Assembly (NCBI RefSeq): GCF_900174485.1
Contig: NZ_LT837803.1
Coordinates: 248,001-312,000 of the forward strand
Length of the DNA: 64,000 nucleotides
Direction: 5' to 3'
Origin: Sterolibacterium denitrificans
GTDB lineage: Bacteria; Pseudomonadota; Gammaproteobacteria; Burkholderiales; Rhodocyclaceae
Numbering within the stretch: the first letter of the stretch is position 1; each line of letters opens with the position of its first letter. The translations under genes and the position numbers were made by a program. Shown piece by piece: positions 1-11,497 of this stretch. Under the pieces are notes generated by a model. That model ran no database searches. It was not told where the DNA came from and worked only from the letters and a program-made list of their open reading frames with translations.

Positions 1-188
1 ACCGCTTCGTCATTCCCACGGGACACGCCGAACTGACCGAGGAGGACTACCACGGCTTCCAGGGGCAGAACGGGTTTACTTTCGGCAACAGCGCATCGAA
101 CGGCGTCAGCAAGATCACCCTCTTCCCGCGCCGTCGCAAGGAGTCGATGGAACCGCGCGAGCCGGCGCCGCTGGCCGACGAACGTTGA
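1..188 (+). CDS. narH: Nitrate reductase beta subunit, C-terminal fragment
   Basis: An open frame from the left edge ends at TGA 186-188 and gives about 61 residues. It contains a FGNSASNGVSKITLFPRRR-type tail. The frame runs straight into a narJ and a narI gene, so it is read as the 3' end of narH, the iron-sulfur electron-transfer subunit of the cytoplasmic-face nitrate reductase NarGHI. The four cysteine clusters of NarH lie outside the window, so the assignment rests mainly on operon position and tail composition. The stop lies about 20 bp before the probable narJ start, which suggests translational coupling in one narGHJI transcript. Confidence 0.75.
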   Translation, partial: RFVIPTGHAELTEEDYHGFQGQNGFTFGNSASNGVSKITLFPRRRKESMEPREPAPLADER

Positions 189-208
189 GAATCGCCAAGG
201 AGAAAGCC

Positions 209-853
209 ATGATGTTCTATCGCATCGCTTCTGCCCTGCTCGAATACCCGGACGCCGAACTACGCGCCGCCCTGCCGGAAATCCGCGCCGCCGTGGTTGG
301 CGCGGACGATGTCGCACCCGAGGAGCGCGGCGCGCTGAACGCATTTCTCGACCAGCTCGATGCCCAGGTGCTGCAGCAGCCGCTGGCGCTGGAAGAAGAG
401 TACGTCCGCACCTTCGACATGGTGCCCGAGCACAGTCTGCACCTGACCCATCACCTGATCGGCGAAGACAAGAACCGCGGCCCGGCGCTGATCGACCTGG
501 GCGAGTACTACAAGGAATATGGCCTGGACATCAGCGAGGAGGCGAAGGAAATTCCCGACTACCTGCCGCTGATACTGGAATTCATCAGCCTGCTGGAGGC
601 CGACGAGGCGCGGCTGTTCCTTTCCGGCTGGACCAAGGTATTGCGCCAGTTGCGCGTCAATCTGGAAGAAGCCGGCAGCCGCTACGCCAGTCTGCTGCAA
701 CTGATCGAAGCGCGTAGCCTGCTGGTCGCGGCCGAAGGACTGAACGATCCGCTGCCGGAAACGAAGACCGATCCTCTGCAGGACGATGGCGATTTCGATC
801 CCCCGGTGGATTGGAGCAGCCCGCCCGCCCTCAATCGTCCGTGTTCAGCCTGA
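209..853 (+). CDS. narJ: Nitrate reductase assembly chaperone NarJ
   Basis: A 214-aa cytoplasmic chaperone needed to insert the molybdenum cofactor and the Fe-S clusters into NarG before NarGH docks on NarI. It is not part of the final enzyme. The N-terminus MMFYRIASALLEYPDAEL and the stretch YVRTFDMVPEHSLHLTHHL are typical of the NarJ/TorD-like all-helical family, and the acidic C-terminal tail is also usual. A frame open from TTG 185 would add eight residues, but AAGGAG at 197-202 sits correctly for ATG 209 (a second ATG follows at 212), so 209 is chosen. It lies between narH and narI in the same direction, 35 bp before narI. Confidence 0.93.
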   Translation: MMFYRIASALLEYPDAELRAALPEIRAAVVGADDVAPEERGALNAFLDQLDAQVLQQPLALEEEYVRTFDMVPEHSLHLTHHLIGEDKNRGPALIDLGEYYKEYGLDISEEAKEIPDYLPLILEFISLLEADEARLFLSGWTKVLRQLRVNLEEAGSRYASLLQLIEARSLLVAAEGLNDPLPETKTDPLQDDGDFDPPVDWSSPPALNRPCSA

Positions 854-888
854 ACCTGAACCCAACTGCAAACATCACGGAGAACTCC

Positions 889-1593
889 ATGGACAATTAT
901 CTGCACAACCTCGTTTTCGGCGTCTACCCCTACCTCGCCCTGACCATCTTCCTGCTCGGCAGTTGGCTGCGTTTCGACTACGCCCAATACACCTGGAAAA
1001 GCGACTCCAGCCAGTTGCTCTCGAAAGGCGGCATGCGCGTGGCCAGCAACCTCTTCCACTACGGCGTGCTGGGCCTGTTCGGCGGCCATCTGGTCGGCCT
1101 GCTCACCCCGCATGCGGTATTCACCGGCATCGGCCTGTCGGATCTGGCCCACCAATGGATCGCCATCCTCGCCGGCAGCGTTTTCGGCGGCCTCTGCGTG
1201 ATCGGCGCGGCCATGCTCTTCCTGCGCCGCCTGAGCAATCCGCGCGTGCGCGTCACCTCGCGGCACAGCGACACCTGGATCATCGGCTGGCTGCTGCTCA
1301 CCGTGGCGATCGGCCTGCTGACCATCCCCACCTCCATCAGCCATGCCAACCACGGCAATGCGGAAGTGATGATCAAGCTGGCCGACTGGGTGCAAAGCAT
1401 CGTTTACCTGCATCCGCAGCCCGAACTGCTGCTGGAGGTCGATGGCGTCTACAAGCTGCACATCTTCCTCGGCATGTCGGTGTTCCTGTTCTTCCCCTTC
1501 ACTCGCCTGGTGCATGTCTGGAGCGCGCCCATCAGCTACCTGATGCGGGCCTACCAGATCGTGCGCACCAAGCGTCCTTCCCCGCTGCACTGA
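889..1593 (+). CDS. narI: Respiratory nitrate reductase gamma subunit (cytochrome b)
   Basis: A 234-aa inner-membrane diheme cytochrome b that oxidises quinol at the periplasmic side and passes electrons to NarH/NarG. Five hydrophobic helices can be recognised, starting with YPYLALTIFLLGSWLRF. Histidines in the second helix region (LFHYGVLGLFGGHLVG) and in the last helix (LHIFLGMSVFLFFPFTRLVH) fit the heme-ligand positions of NarI. Length is close to the E. coli protein (about 225 aa). The frame is open further upstream, but MDNYLHNLVFG at ATG 889, preceded by ACGGAG, is the normal N-terminus. It is the last gene of the nar operon; a strong terminator follows. Confidence 0.95.
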   Translation: MDNYLHNLVFGVYPYLALTIFLLGSWLRFDYAQYTWKSDSSQLLSKGGMRVASNLFHYGVLGLFGGHLVGLLTPHAVFTGIGLSDLAHQWIAILAGSVFGGLCVIGAAMLFLRRLSNPRVRVTSRHSDTWIIGWLLLTVAIGLLTIPTSISHANHGNAEVMIKLADWVQSIVYLHPQPELLLEVDGVYKLHIFLGMSVFLFFPFTRLVHVWSAPISYLMRAYQIVRTKRPSPLH

Positions 1594-1640
1594 ACCGGCG
1601 CGCATCCCGCATCCCGCATGTGTCGGGATGCAGCCTGCCC

Positions 1641-1670
1641 ACGGCAGACCTCGGGTCTGCCGTTTTCGTT
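1641..1670 (+). terminator. Rho-independent terminator after narI
   Basis: ACGGCAGACC (1641-1650) pairs perfectly with GGTCTGCCGT (1654-1663) around a TCG loop, followed by TTTCGTT. The position 48 bp after the narI stop fits the end of the narGHJI transcript. Confidence 0.85.
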
Positions 1671-1798
1671 GCTGCCTGTTGCCGGCAGCCCATGCAGCGC
1701 TGAAAATACCGGATTGGCTGCGTCGATGATTGGCGAAATCCCCCGCTTCACGTATCCTCACACACCCTCAAGGCGATAGTTTTCGGAAAGCTCATCAA

Positions 1799-3895
1799 GT
1801 GACGACACTCGGCATTGTTCCAGGGCCGCTGATCACTGCGTATCATTTTTCCGCCGGTTTTGCGGCTTTCGCTGCGCTGGTGTGTGCTGCGGTTGCCCTG
1901 TCCGGTATCCGCATACGCGGCATCTGGTGGCTGGCGGCGATGTGCGTGGCCTCGGTCGGCAGCCAACTGGCGAATGCCGATTTTCACGTCGCACCCAACC
2001 TGCTGGCCGCCACCGATGCACAGCGCTGGCAAAACGCCTGGTCCGCCGGACAGTTGTATACCTTGACCGGTTTTCTCGCCATCTATACGCGCCACCGCCA
2101 CCGGCGCGGCTTTCTGATCATCATGGGCGTGCTGTTCGCAAGCATGATCGCCATGGCCTTCCAGATGCCCCCCGGCGGCCGCTTTGCCGGCGAGTACAAA
2201 TCGGTGATCCTCGAATTTCCCTGGGGCGAGCGCCTGCAGATGCTGCATGGGGAACTCAGCAGGTCGTCGCTCATCGGACGCACCGGGTTTTTCGGCCTGT
2301 TTCTCTGGGGTCTGTACCGCGTGGCCATTCCCTACGCCAGGGAGGATCGCACCGGCAGCATCGTCATCAGCCTGGGGCTGGTCATACTCATCCTGGCGAC
2401 CGCCCTCGGCGGGCTCGTCGAAACCGGAACGATCGCATTCGTCTATTTCGGCAACTACGGCTACATCTTCCTGGTGCTGCTGGTGCTGTATCTGGTGGTG
2501 CGCAAACTGCTCGCCAGCAATGCGCGCCTGAAGCGCATGACGGCAGCACTGCACAACGAGCTCGACAGCCACCTGGAAACCCGCAAGGTGGTCCATCACC
2601 TGTCCTTCAACGATCGCCTCACCGATCTGCCCAGCCGCGCCGGCCTGTTCAACCTGATCCGCAAACCCATCGAGCAGGCGCAGCGGCAGCACAGCCAGTT
2701 CGCCATGCTGCACATCGATCTCGACCGCTTCGACGTCATCAATGACACGCTCGGCCCGAACGTCGGCGACAGGCTGCTGCAGGAGGTATCCCGGCGCCTG
2801 CAGTCACGCATCCAGGGTGAGGACTTCGCGGCGCGCATGAGCGCGGACGAATTCATCGTCGTCATCAATGGACAGCCGGCAGCGGCAGCGGCGATCGGCT
2901 TTGCCGACACGCTGCATGAACTCCTGCGCGAACCTTTTGCAATCGACGAGCACACCCTGCACGTCACCGCCAGCATCGGTATCGCACTGTATCCCGACGA
3001 TGCCGACAACGCCGAGGCCCTGCTCGTCGCCGCCGACCTGGCAACCCGCGAAGCCAAGCGCCAGGGACGCAATTGCACCCGCTTTTTCCGCCGCGAACTG
3101 GACGATGCGATCCGCGAGCGCCTGCACGTCGGCAATGCCCTGCGCATGGCGCTCGCCGAGCAGCAGTTCGAGCTCTACTTCCAGCCGCAGATCGATGCCC
3201 GGGATGGCCACATCACCAGCCTTGAAGCCCTGATCCGCTGGCATCACCCCGAAGGCGGCCTGATCGAGCCCGGCCGTTTCATTCCGGTTGCCGAAGAAAT
3301 GCATCTGATCGGCGAAGTCGGCGCCTGGGTCATCGATGAGGCCTGCCGCATCCTGGCCGACTGGCGCGAAGCCGGAATTCACGACATCCGCGTGGCCATC
3401 AATCTTTCCGCCCAGCAACTGCACCAGACCGAACTGATCGACACCGTGCGCGGCGCGCTCGACCGCCACGGCCTGACGGGCAACGACCTGGAGCTGGAAA
3501 TCACCGAATCCATGGTCATGGAAGATCCCGACCTTTGCATCGAGCAACTGCGCCAGCTCAGCGCGCTGGGCATCAAACTGGCGATGGACGATTTCGGCAC
3601 CGGCTACTCCTCCCTGTCCTACCTCCGCCGTCTGCCCATCGACACCCTCAAGATCGACCGCTCCTTCGTCCACGACATCGAAACGAACGACAACGATGCC
3701 ACGATCTGCGCGACCACCATCAGCATGGCCAATACCCTGGGACTGGATACGGTCGCCGAGGGCATCGAGACCGAAGCCCAGGCAAACCGGCTGCGCGACC
3801 TGAAATGCGATCGTTTCCAGGGCTATCTGTTCGCCCGCCCGATGCCGGCACCGGCGGTCAGCGGTTTCCTGCGCAATTACAGTATCGGCACCTGA
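1799..3895 (+). CDS. Membrane GGDEF-EAL protein, probable c-di-GMP phosphodiesterase
   Basis: A 698-aa protein. The first ~230 residues contain about seven hydrophobic segments forming a membrane sensor module, followed by a GGDEF domain (roughly 265-430) and an EAL domain (roughly 445-690). The GGDEF signature is degenerate: the motif reads RMSADEF, so the two glycines of the active loop are replaced by Ser-Ala and cyclase activity is doubtful. The EAL domain keeps its catalytic landmarks: [36 protein letters not shown] and AEGIET. Predicted activity is therefore c-di-GMP hydrolysis, with the GGDEF possibly regulatory. GTG 1799 is preceded by GGAAAG at a good distance; a TTG at 1730 would add 23 poorly conserved residues. 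It is a possible controller of the Lap adhesin in this window, by inference only. Confidence 0.88.
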   Translation: MTTLGIVPGPLITAYHFSAGFAAFAALVCAAVALSGIRIRGIWWLAAMCVASVGSQLANADFHVAPNLLAATDAQRWQNAWSAGQLYTLTGFLAIYTRHRHRRGFLIIMGVLFASMIAMAFQMPPGGRFAGEYKSVILEFPWGERLQMLHGELSRSSLIGRTGFFGLFLWGLYRVAIPYAREDRTGSIVISLGLVILILATALGGLVETGTIAFVYFGNYGYIFLVLLVLYLVVRKLLASNARLKRMTAALHNELDSHLETRKVVHHLSFNDRLTDLPSRAGLFNLIRKPIEQAQRQHSQFAMLHIDLDRFDVINDTLGPNVGDRLLQEVSRRLQSRIQGEDFAARMSADEFIVVINGQPAAAAAIGFADTLHELLREPFAIDEHTLHVTASIGIALYPDDADNAEALLVAADLATREAKRQGRNCTRFFRRELDDAIRERLHVGNALRMALAEQQFELYFQPQIDARDGHITSLEALIRWHHPEGGLIEPGRFIPVAEEMHLIGEVGAWVIDEACRILADWREAGIHDIRVAINLSAQQLHQTELIDTVRGALDRHGLTGNDLELEITESMVMEDPDLCIEQLRQLSALGIKLAMDDFGTGYSSLSYLRRLPIDTLKIDRSFVHDIETNDNDATICATTISMANTLGLDTVAEGIETEAQANRLRDLKCDRFQGYLFARPMPAPAVSGFLRNYSIGT

Positions 3896-3942
3896 CATCC
3901 CCGCTTTTCATCCCCGACCTCCAAATTTCCGAAAGTTCAGCC

Positions 3943-5064
<1,122 letters not shown>

Positions 5065-5178
5065 ACCGCGCGGCGCGGCATGCATCGGCACATTCCGCCG
5101 CGCGCCGTCAGGGTACCGTCTACCTGAGGATATCCCCCTTCCGCTTCCGCCAGACTGTCCAAAACCCGACACAAGGCT

Positions 5179-8100
5179 ATGGACTCTGGTAATCTATGCG
5201 GTTTGCTTCGGCGCGATTCCACAAACGAGATGCCAGCAGACGCGCGACTCCTGCAATTTCGGTTCGACGACTATTTCGAAACCACGCCGATCACTCGGGG
5301 CCAGACATTGGCCGAGGCCGGGCATGCCAGCATCGAAGGCCTCAAGACGGCGCCCGGCAAGGTGCGCATCACCGGCAATTGCCACGGCAGCCGCGGCAAG
5401 CAGTACAAACAGGACATCCAGCTGTCCAACGACGGCAAGCGCATCACTCACGTCACCGGTATCTGTTCGTGCGCCGAAGGCTTCAACTGCGCCCATGTCG
5501 TCGCGGTGCTGACGCATTGGCAGAGCCAGAAGCGGCACAGCGAGATTGTCGCCACGGCCATCGACAACGCACAGGCCGCTTCCAGTGAAACCCTGGCCTG
5601 GCTACAGGCGCTGGAACAGCCCGTCGCGCGCTCCGAGCCGGCCCGCGCCGGCAGCGGCCAGCAGATCCGCTATGTGCTCACTCCCGCCGATGGCAGTCTG
5701 GCGCTCTACAAGATTCGCCAGTTGAAAGACGGCAGCCAGGGCAAGCCGGAACCCCTGCGCCCCGACCTGCACCAATTGACCTGGGGCAACGTGCCCGCCT
5801 GGTTTCAACCCGACGACATGCCGATCCTGCGCCTGTTCCTCGCGCTCCAGGACAACGTCATGTTCGTCTATGAATCCTCGCAGCAACTGAATGGCGAAGA
5901 AGGCGCGCAATTGCTGCGCATGGCGCTGCGCACCGGCCGCCTGCACCTGGAAAGCCTCGACCAGCCGGGATTGCAGCCGGGCGAAACGCTGCCGGCGAAT
6001 CTGGTCTGGCGACGCAATGCCGAGGGCCATCAGCAACTGCAGATCGCCTGCCGTGAAGAAGGCGCGGAAGGCACTGAAACACTGAAGCTGCTGCCGACCT
6101 GGCCGCCCTGGTACGTTCATCCGCAACGTCACGAAATCGGACCGGTCAGCCTCGATCTGCCCGACGAACTGGCGCGTCGCCTGCTGGCCGCGCCGCCTCT
6201 CGACGAAATCGACGCGCTGTTGACCCGGCTGCGGCTGGGCGAGTTCGCTACCCGGCACAATCTCGTGCTGCCGTTGCCGGATGCCGCCGCGCCCGAACAG
6301 CCCAGCGGCAAGCCGCGCGTGATCCTGCGCCTGCAGGCGGCGCGCTTCCTCCTGGCGCCGCTGCGTACCGAAGAAACCTTCGCCGTTGCCACGCCCTGGT
6401 TTGAATATCCGGGCCTGGCCCGCACGGCCGGCCTCGCCAACCCCCCACCGCTGCTGCGCAGCGAGCGCGGCGGCATCGCCGTGACGGTCATGCGCGATCT
6501 GGAGGCCGAAGCCGCCGCCTGGGCGCTGTTCCGTGCGCATGGCCTGGAAAGTTATCAGCAGCGTCTGCCGAAAGCCGAACGCATCGACGCCGATGCCGCC
6601 GCCCGCAACGACTGCCTGCTGCCCGTGCTGCAGGATCCCGACAGTTGGCTGCTGTTTCTCGAACAGACCCGGCCGGCGCTGGAAAAAGCCGGCATCGTCA
6701 TCGAAATCGACGACGATTTCCCTTTCCAGTTGAGAGAAGCCGAAGATTGGTTCGTCGAAGTCTTCGAGGATGAATTCAATACCAACAACGACTGGTTCGA
6801 TCTGGATCTCGGTGTCGTCGTCGATGGCAAGCGCGTCAGCCTGGTCGAACCGCTGGGGCGGCTGATCGCCAACCGGCCGCAACTGATGGACGAACTGCGC
6901 CAGCTCGGTGATGACGAACGTGTGCCGCTGCCGCTGGATACGCGCCACGTCCTGCCGGTGCCGGTCAAGCGCCTGCGCGCCTGGCTGGGGCCGCTGCTCG
7001 AATTTGCCGGCGACAATGAGCATGAGCGGCCGCGCCTGTCGCGCCTCAATGCCGGCACCCTGGTCGAGCTCGAAGCGCTGCCCGGGCAGTGGTACGGCGG
7101 CACGAAGCTGCGCGAACTGGGCCACAAGCTGCGCGACTTCTCCGGCATCGAGGAAGCGCTGCCCGCGCCCGGCTTCAAGGCCACGCTGCGCCCTTACCAG
7201 CAGGTCGGCCTCAACTGGCTGCAGTTCCTGCGCAGCTACGGCATTGCCGGCATCCTCGCCGACGACATGGGACTGGGCAAGACCATCCAGACCCTGGCCC
7301 ATCTGCATCTGGAAAAAACCAGCGGCCGCGCCGACCTGCCGAGCATGATCGTCATGCCGACCAGCCTGATCACCAACTGGTGCAACGAAGCCGAGCAGTT
7401 CGCGCCCGATCTCAAGGTGCTGACGCTGCACGGGCCCGATCGCGCCGCCCACTTTTCCGATATTGCCGCGGCCGATCTCATCTTCACCACCTATCCGCTG
7501 CTGGTGCGCGACCAGGAAGTGCTGCTGCAACAGGAATACCACCTGCTGGTGCTCGACGAGGCGCAGTTCATCAAGAACCCGAAGGCGCATTCGCACCGCG
7601 TCGCGCGCCAGCTCAAGGCACGCCATCGCCTGTCGCTCACCGGCACGCCGCTGGAAAACCACCTCGGCGAGCTGTGGGCGCAATACAACTTCCTGATGCC
7701 CGGCCTGCTCGGCGACGTGCGCCGTTTCGCCACGGTGTTCCGCACCCCGATCGAGAAGCAGAACGACGCCGAGCGCCGCCAGCAGCTCGCCGAGCGCGTA
7801 CGCCCTTTCCTGCTGCGGCGAACCAAGGAGCAGGTGCTGACCGAACTACCACCCAAGACCGAGGTGATCCGCTGGGTCGAACTGACCGGCGCGCAGCGCG
7901 ACATGTACGAATCGCTGCGCTTGGCCTTCGACAAGAAGCTGCGTCAGGTGCTGTCCACCAAGGGCGTGGCGCAAAGCCAGATCATGATCCTCGACGCGTT
8001 GCTCAAGTTGCGCCAGGTCTGCTGCGATCCGCGCCTGGTCAAGCTGCCGGCGGCCGCCGCAAGACAGCAGGAGCAGCAGGAACCGCAGAAAAGACAGGTC

Positions 8101-8655
8101 GATGCGACCGGCAACGAAGCCCCCGATTCGGCCAAGCTGGGGCTGCTGATGGGTATGCTGCCCGAGCTGATCGACGAAGGCCGCCGCGTCCTGCTGTTCT
8201 CGCAATTCACCAGCATGCTGAGCCTGATCGAGGAAGCGGTGGCGCGCCACGGCATCGAATACGTCAAGCTCACCGGCCAGACCAAGGATCGCGAAACGCC
8301 GATCAACCGTTTCCAGAATGGCGAGGTGCCGCTGTTCCTGATCAGCCTCAAGGCCGGCGGTACCGGCCTCAACCTGACGGCGGCCGACAGCGTGATCCAC
8401 TTCGATCCCTGGTGGAACCCGGCCGTCGAGGAACAGGCTTCATCGCGCGCCTGGCGCATCGGCCAGGACAAGCCGGTGTTCGCCTACAAACTGCTGACCA
8501 AGGGCACGGTGGAGGAAAAAATCCTCGCCCTGCAGGAACGCAAGCGCAACCTCGCCGACAATCTGCTCGCCGGCGCCGCGCCCAACCAGCACCTGATCAC
8601 TGCCGAGGATCTCGACATCCTGTTCCAGCCGCTCGACCCGGCCGGCATCACCTGA
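5179..8655 (+). CDS. SWIM zinc-finger / SNF2-family helicase
   Basis: A 1158-aa superfamily 2 DNA translocase of the bacterial SNF2 type. Near residues 95-110 a SWIM finger is visible (CSCAEGFNCAHVVAVL, CxCx5CxH). The centre is acidic and poorly conserved. The C-terminal half carries the helicase motor: ILADDMGLGKTIQT (Walker A), LVLDEAQFIKN (motif II, DEAQ), LSLTGTPLENHLGELW (motif III), GGTGLNLTAADSVIHFDPWW (motif V) and RAWRIGQDKPV (motif VI). Relatives are thought to remodel protein-DNA or RNA polymerase complexes; the bacterial role is poorly defined. ATG 5179 gives the longest frame and ATG 5230 (MPADARLLQF) is an equally likely start. oxyR follows 11 bp downstream, probably in the same transcript. 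Confidence 0.9.
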   Translation: MDSGNLCGLLRRDSTNEMPADARLLQFRFDDYFETTPITRGQTLAEAGHASIEGLKTAPGKVRITGNCHGSRGKQYKQDIQLSNDGKRITHVTGICSCAEGFNCAHVVAVLTHWQSQKRHSEIVATAIDNAQAASSETLAWLQALEQPVARSEPARAGSGQQIRYVLTPADGSLALYKIRQLKDGSQGKPEPLRPDLHQLTWGNVPAWFQPDDMPILRLFLALQDNVMFVYESSQQLNGEEGAQLLRMALRTGRLHLESLDQPGLQPGETLPANLVWRRNAEGHQQLQIACREEGAEGTETLKLLPTWPPWYVHPQRHEIGPVSLDLPDELARRLLAAPPLDEIDALLTRLRLGEFATRHNLVLPLPDAAAPEQPSGKPRVILRLQAARFLLAPLRTEETFAVATPWFEYPGLARTAGLANPPPLLRSERGGIAVTVMRDLEAEAAAWALFRAHGLESYQQRLPKAERIDADAAARNDCLLPVLQDPDSWLLFLEQTRPALEKAGIVIEIDDDFPFQLREAEDWFVEVFEDEFNTNNDWFDLDLGVVVDGKRVSLVEPLGRLIANRPQLMDELRQLGDDERVPLPLDTRHVLPVPVKRLRAWLGPLLEFAGDNEHERPRLSRLNAGTLVELEALPGQWYGGTKLRELGHKLRDFSGIEEALPAPGFKATLRPYQQVGLNWLQFLRSYGIAGILADDMGLGKTIQTLAHLHLEKTSGRADLPSMIVMPTSLITNWCNEAEQFAPDLKVLTLHGPDRAAHFSDIAAADLIFTTYPLLVRDQEVLLQQEYHLLVLDEAQFIKNPKAHSHRVARQLKARHRLSLTGTPLENHLGELWAQYNFLMPGLLGDVRRFATVFRTPIEKQNDAERRQQLAERVRPFLLRRTKEQVLTELPPKTEVIRWVELTGAQRDMYESLRLAFDKKLRQVLSTKGVAQSQIMILDALLKLRQVCCDPRLVKLPAAAARQQEQQEPQKRQVDATGNEAPDSAKLGLLMGMLPELIDEGRRVLLFSQFTSMLSLIEEAVARHGIEYVKLTGQTKDRETPINRFQNGEVPLFLISLKAGGTGLNLTAADSVIHFDPWWNPAVEEQASSRAWRIGQDKPVFAYKLLTKGTVEEKILALQERKRNLADNLLAGAAPNQHLITAEDLDILFQPLDPAGIT

Positions 8656-8666
8656 TCCATCCCGCC

Positions 8667-9605
8667 ATGACCCTGACCGATCTGCGCTACATCGTCGCCC
8701 TGGCGCGCGAACGCCACTTCGGTCGCGCCGCCGAGAAATGCTGCGTCGCCCAGCCGACCCTGTCGGTCGCCGTCAAGAAGCTGGAAGAACAGCTCGGCGT
8801 GGTGCTGTTCGAGCGCGGAGCCGAAGTCAGTCTCACCCCCATCGGCGAACAGATCGTCGCCCAGGCGCAGCGCGTGCTGGCCGAAGCCGGACGCATCCCC
8901 GAGCTGGCCGCGCAGGGACGCGACGCCCTGAGCGGCCCCCTGCGCATCGGTGTCATCTACACCATTGCGCCCTATCTGCTGCCGACACTGGTCCCCCTGC
9001 TGCGCGAGCGGGCGCCGCAGATGCCGCTGGTGATACAGGAAGGCTTCACGGAAAAACTGGTTGCCGCCGTCAAGGCCGGCGATCTCGACGTCATCGTCAT
9101 CGCCCTGCCGCTCAACGAAACCGGCCTGGTGAGCCAGCCGGTGTACGAGGAGGCCTTTCGCGTGCTGCTGCCGGCGCAGCACGCCTGGGCCGGGCAACAG
9201 ACCATAGCGCCCACCGCGCTGCTTGGCGAGCCCCTGCTGCTGCTCGGTGCCGGCAACTGTTTTCGCGACCAGGTGCTGGATCTTTGCGCCCATGCCAATG
9301 CCGCCACGACCGCCGCCACTGCCGGCGCCGAGAGTCCGCAAGTGCTCGAAGGCAGCTCGCTGGAAACCATCCGCTACATGGTCGCCTCGGGCCTGGGCAT
9401 CAGCGTCATGCCGGCGTCGTCTGCCGACCGGATCCCACCGGACGATGCCCTGCTGCGCGTGCGACCATTCGCCGAGCCGACGCCAACCCGCTGCGTCGGC
9501 CTGGCCTGGCGCACCAGCTTTCCGCGCCACGGGGCCATCGACCTGATGCGTCAGGCCCTGCTCGACAGCCGCCTGCCGGGCACCCGGCCCGTCGAAATAC
9601 GCTGA
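8667..9605 (+). CDS. oxyR: OxyR-type LysR hydrogen-peroxide regulator
   Basis: A 312-aa LysR-family activator. The N-terminal winged helix-turn-helix is MTLTDLRYIVALARERHFGRAAEKCCVAQPTLS. The effector domain carries GNCFRDQVLDLC, which matches the redox cysteine pair of OxyR (Cys199 and Cys208 in E. coli, eight residues between) that forms the disulfide on peroxide exposure. OxyR activates catalase, alkyl hydroperoxide reductase and related genes, none of which is in the window. It starts 11 bp after the SNF2 helicase gene and converges on trpC, with only 15 bp between the stops. Confidence 0.92.
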   Translation: MTLTDLRYIVALARERHFGRAAEKCCVAQPTLSVAVKKLEEQLGVVLFERGAEVSLTPIGEQIVAQAQRVLAEAGRIPELAAQGRDALSGPLRIGVIYTIAPYLLPTLVPLLRERAPQMPLVIQEGFTEKLVAAVKAGDLDVIVIALPLNETGLVSQPVYEEAFRVLLPAQHAWAGQQTIAPTALLGEPLLLLGAGNCFRDQVLDLCAHANAATTAATAGAESPQVLEGSSLETIRYMVASGLGISVMPASSADRIPPDDALLRVRPFAEPTPTRCVGLAWRTSFPRHGAIDLMRQALLDSRLPGTRPVEIR

Positions 9606-9620
9606 GCGCCGAGTGCTGAG

Positions 9621-10451
9621 CTACGGAAGCTGCGAACGGCAAACCTGCAAGCCGAACAGCCGCGCCAGCTCGTCGCCCGGACTGGGCGCGCGCATGAAGG
9701 CCTCGCCGACCAGAAAAGCATGCACCTGGTGGCTGCGCATCAGCGCCACGTCGGCCGGCGTGAGGATGCCGGATTCGGTAACGATGATCCGATCCTGCGG
9801 AATGCGTTCGATCTGTTGCAAGGTGGTGTCGAGGCTGACCTCGAAACTGCGCAGATCGCGATTGTTGATGCCGATCAGCGGCGTCCGCAACCGCAGCGCC
9901 AGCGCGGTTTCCTCGGCATCATGCGCCTCGACCAGCACCGCCATGCCCAGGCTGTCGGCAATCGCCTCCATCTCCTGCATCTGCGCCAGCTCCAGCGCGG
10001 CGACGATCAGCAGGATCGCATCCGCGCCCATGGCGCGCGCTTCATAAACCTGGTACGGATCGACCAGAAAATCCTTGCGCAGCACCGGCAATTCGCAGGC
10101 CGCCCGCGCCTGCCGCAGATACTCGGGCGCCCCTTGGAAGAATCGGCGATCCGTCAGCACCGACAGGCAGGCCGCACCGCCGCGCGCGTAATCCGCCGCA
10201 ATCGCCGCCGGATCGAAATCGGCGCGGATGACGCCCTTCGACGGGCTGGCCTTCTTGATCTCGGCAATGATGGCCGGCTGCCGGACGACGATGCGCTTGC
10301 GCAGCGCCGCGACGAAATCACGCGGCGACGCCTGGCGGGCAGCGGCCGCCTGCACCGCGGCCAGCGGCGCAATCGCCTGCGCGGCGGCGACTTCCTCGTG
10401 CTTGACCGCCAGAATCTTCTGCAGAATGTCCGGTGTGGAACTCGAACTCAT
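9621..10451 (-). CDS. trpC: Indole-3-glycerol phosphate synthase
   Basis: A 276-aa (beta/alpha)8 barrel enzyme that converts 1-(2-carboxyphenylamino)-1-deoxyribulose 5-phosphate to indole-3-glycerol phosphate in tryptophan synthesis. Visible signature regions are [16 protein letters not shown] (substrate-binding lysine), [21 protein letters not shown] and [16 protein letters not shown], with TESGI near the end. It is monofunctional, not fused to TrpF. ATG 10451 is preceded by GGGGAAG and is preferred over a GTG at 10466 that would overlap trpD. It lies 11 bp after trpD in a trpGDC operon on the minus strand. Confidence 0.96.
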   Translation of the reverse strand: MSSSSTPDILQKILAVKHEEVAAAQAIAPLAAVQAAAARQASPRDFVAALRKRIVVRQPAIIAEIKKASPSKGVIRADFDPAAIAADYARGGAACLSVLTDRRFFQGAPEYLRQARAACELPVLRKDFLVDPYQVYEARAMGADAILLIVAALELAQMQEMEAIADSLGMAVLVEAHDAEETALALRLRTPLIGINNRDLRSFEVSLDTTLQQIERIPQDRIIVTESGILTPADVALMRSHQVHAFLVGEAFMRAPSPGDELARLFGLQVCRSQLP

Positions 10452-10462
10452 TGCTTCCCCAC

Positions 10463-11497
10463 TCACGCCGATACGGCACAGCCGCGCGTGAAGGCGACGA
10501 AGGCATCGAGCTTCTCGCGCGCCGCGCCGCTCGCCAGGACGTCGCGCGCCATCTGGATGCCCGCGTGTATCGAATCGGCAAGGTTGGCGGCATACAGCGC
10601 CGCGCCGGCGTTCATCAGGACGATGTCCTGCGTGGGGCCGGGCTTGTTGGCCAGCACGCGCAGCACGATCTCCTTGGACTCCTCGGCGTTCACCACCCGC
10701 ATGCGCCGGTAGGAAGACATGGTCAGACCGAAATCCTCGGGATGAATCTCGTACTCGCGGATCTCGCCGTCCTTGAGTTCTCCGACCAGCGTCGAAGCGC
10801 CCAGCGAAATCTCGTCCATGCCGTCCTTGCCGTGCACCACCAGCACATGCTTCGCGCCGAGGCGCTGCATGACGCGCACCTGGATGCCGACCAGGTCGGG
10901 ATGAAACACCCCCATCAGCGTATTCGGCGCGCCGGCCGGGTTGGTCAGCGGACCGAGAATGTTGAAAATGGTGCGCACCCCCATTTCGCGGCGCACCGCG
11001 GCGACGTTCTTCATCGCCGCATGATGGGCCGGCGCAAACATGAAGCCGATGCCGGTCGCCTCGATGCTCCGGCCGACCTGTTCCGGCGTCAACTGGATGT
11101 TGGCGCCGAGCGCTTCCAGCACGTCGGCGCTACCCGAACTCGAAGAGACGCTGCGGTTGCCATGCTTGGCGACCTTGGCGCCGGCCGCCGCGGCAACGAA
11201 CATCGAGGCCGTGGAGATATTGAAGGTATGCGCGCTGTCGCCGCCGGTGCCGACGATGTCGACGAAATGGCTGTTGTCGGCGACTTCCACCTTGGTGGCC
11301 AGTTCGCGCATCACCTGGGCAGCGGCCGAAATCTCACCGATGGTTTCCTTCTTGACGCGCAGTCCGGTGAGGATGGCGGCAACCATCAAGGGCGAGACTT
11401 CGCCCCGCATGATCTGCCGCATCAGATGCAGCATTTCGTCGTGAAAGATCTCGCGATGCTCGATGGTGCGCTGCAGCGCCTGCTGTGGCGTGATCAT
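10463..11497 (-). CDS. trpD: Anthranilate phosphoribosyltransferase
   Basis: A 344-aa enzyme that transfers phosphoribose from PRPP to anthranilate. The glycine-rich PRPP motif [17 protein letters not shown], the [21 protein letters not shown] segment and [10 protein letters not shown] are all present. Its ATG overlaps the trpG stop in an ATGA junction (11494-11497), showing tight translational coupling of the glutamine amidotransferase subunit and this enzyme. Length matches the family. Confidence 0.97.
   Translation of the reverse strand: MITPQQALQRTIEHREIFHDEMLHLMRQIMRGEVSPLMVAAILTGLRVKKETIGEISAAAQVMRELATKVEVADNSHFVDIVGTGGDSAHTFNISTASMFVAAAAGAKVAKHGNRSVSSSSGSADVLEALGANIQLTPEQVGRSIEATGIGFMFAPAHHAAMKNVAAVRREMGVRTIFNILGPLTNPAGAPNTLMGVFHPDLVGIQVRVMQRLGAKHVLVVHGKDGMDEISLGASTLVGELKDGEIREYEIHPEDFGLTMSSYRRMRVVNAEESKEIVLRVLANKPGPTQDIVLMNAGAALYAANLADSIHAGIQMARDVLASGAAREKLDAFVAFTRGCAVSA

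Noticed and set aside
5602-7683. 693-codon minus-strand open frame over the SNF2 gene
   Set aside because: Antisense shadow; composition biased to Gln, Arg, Gly and Ala without domains.
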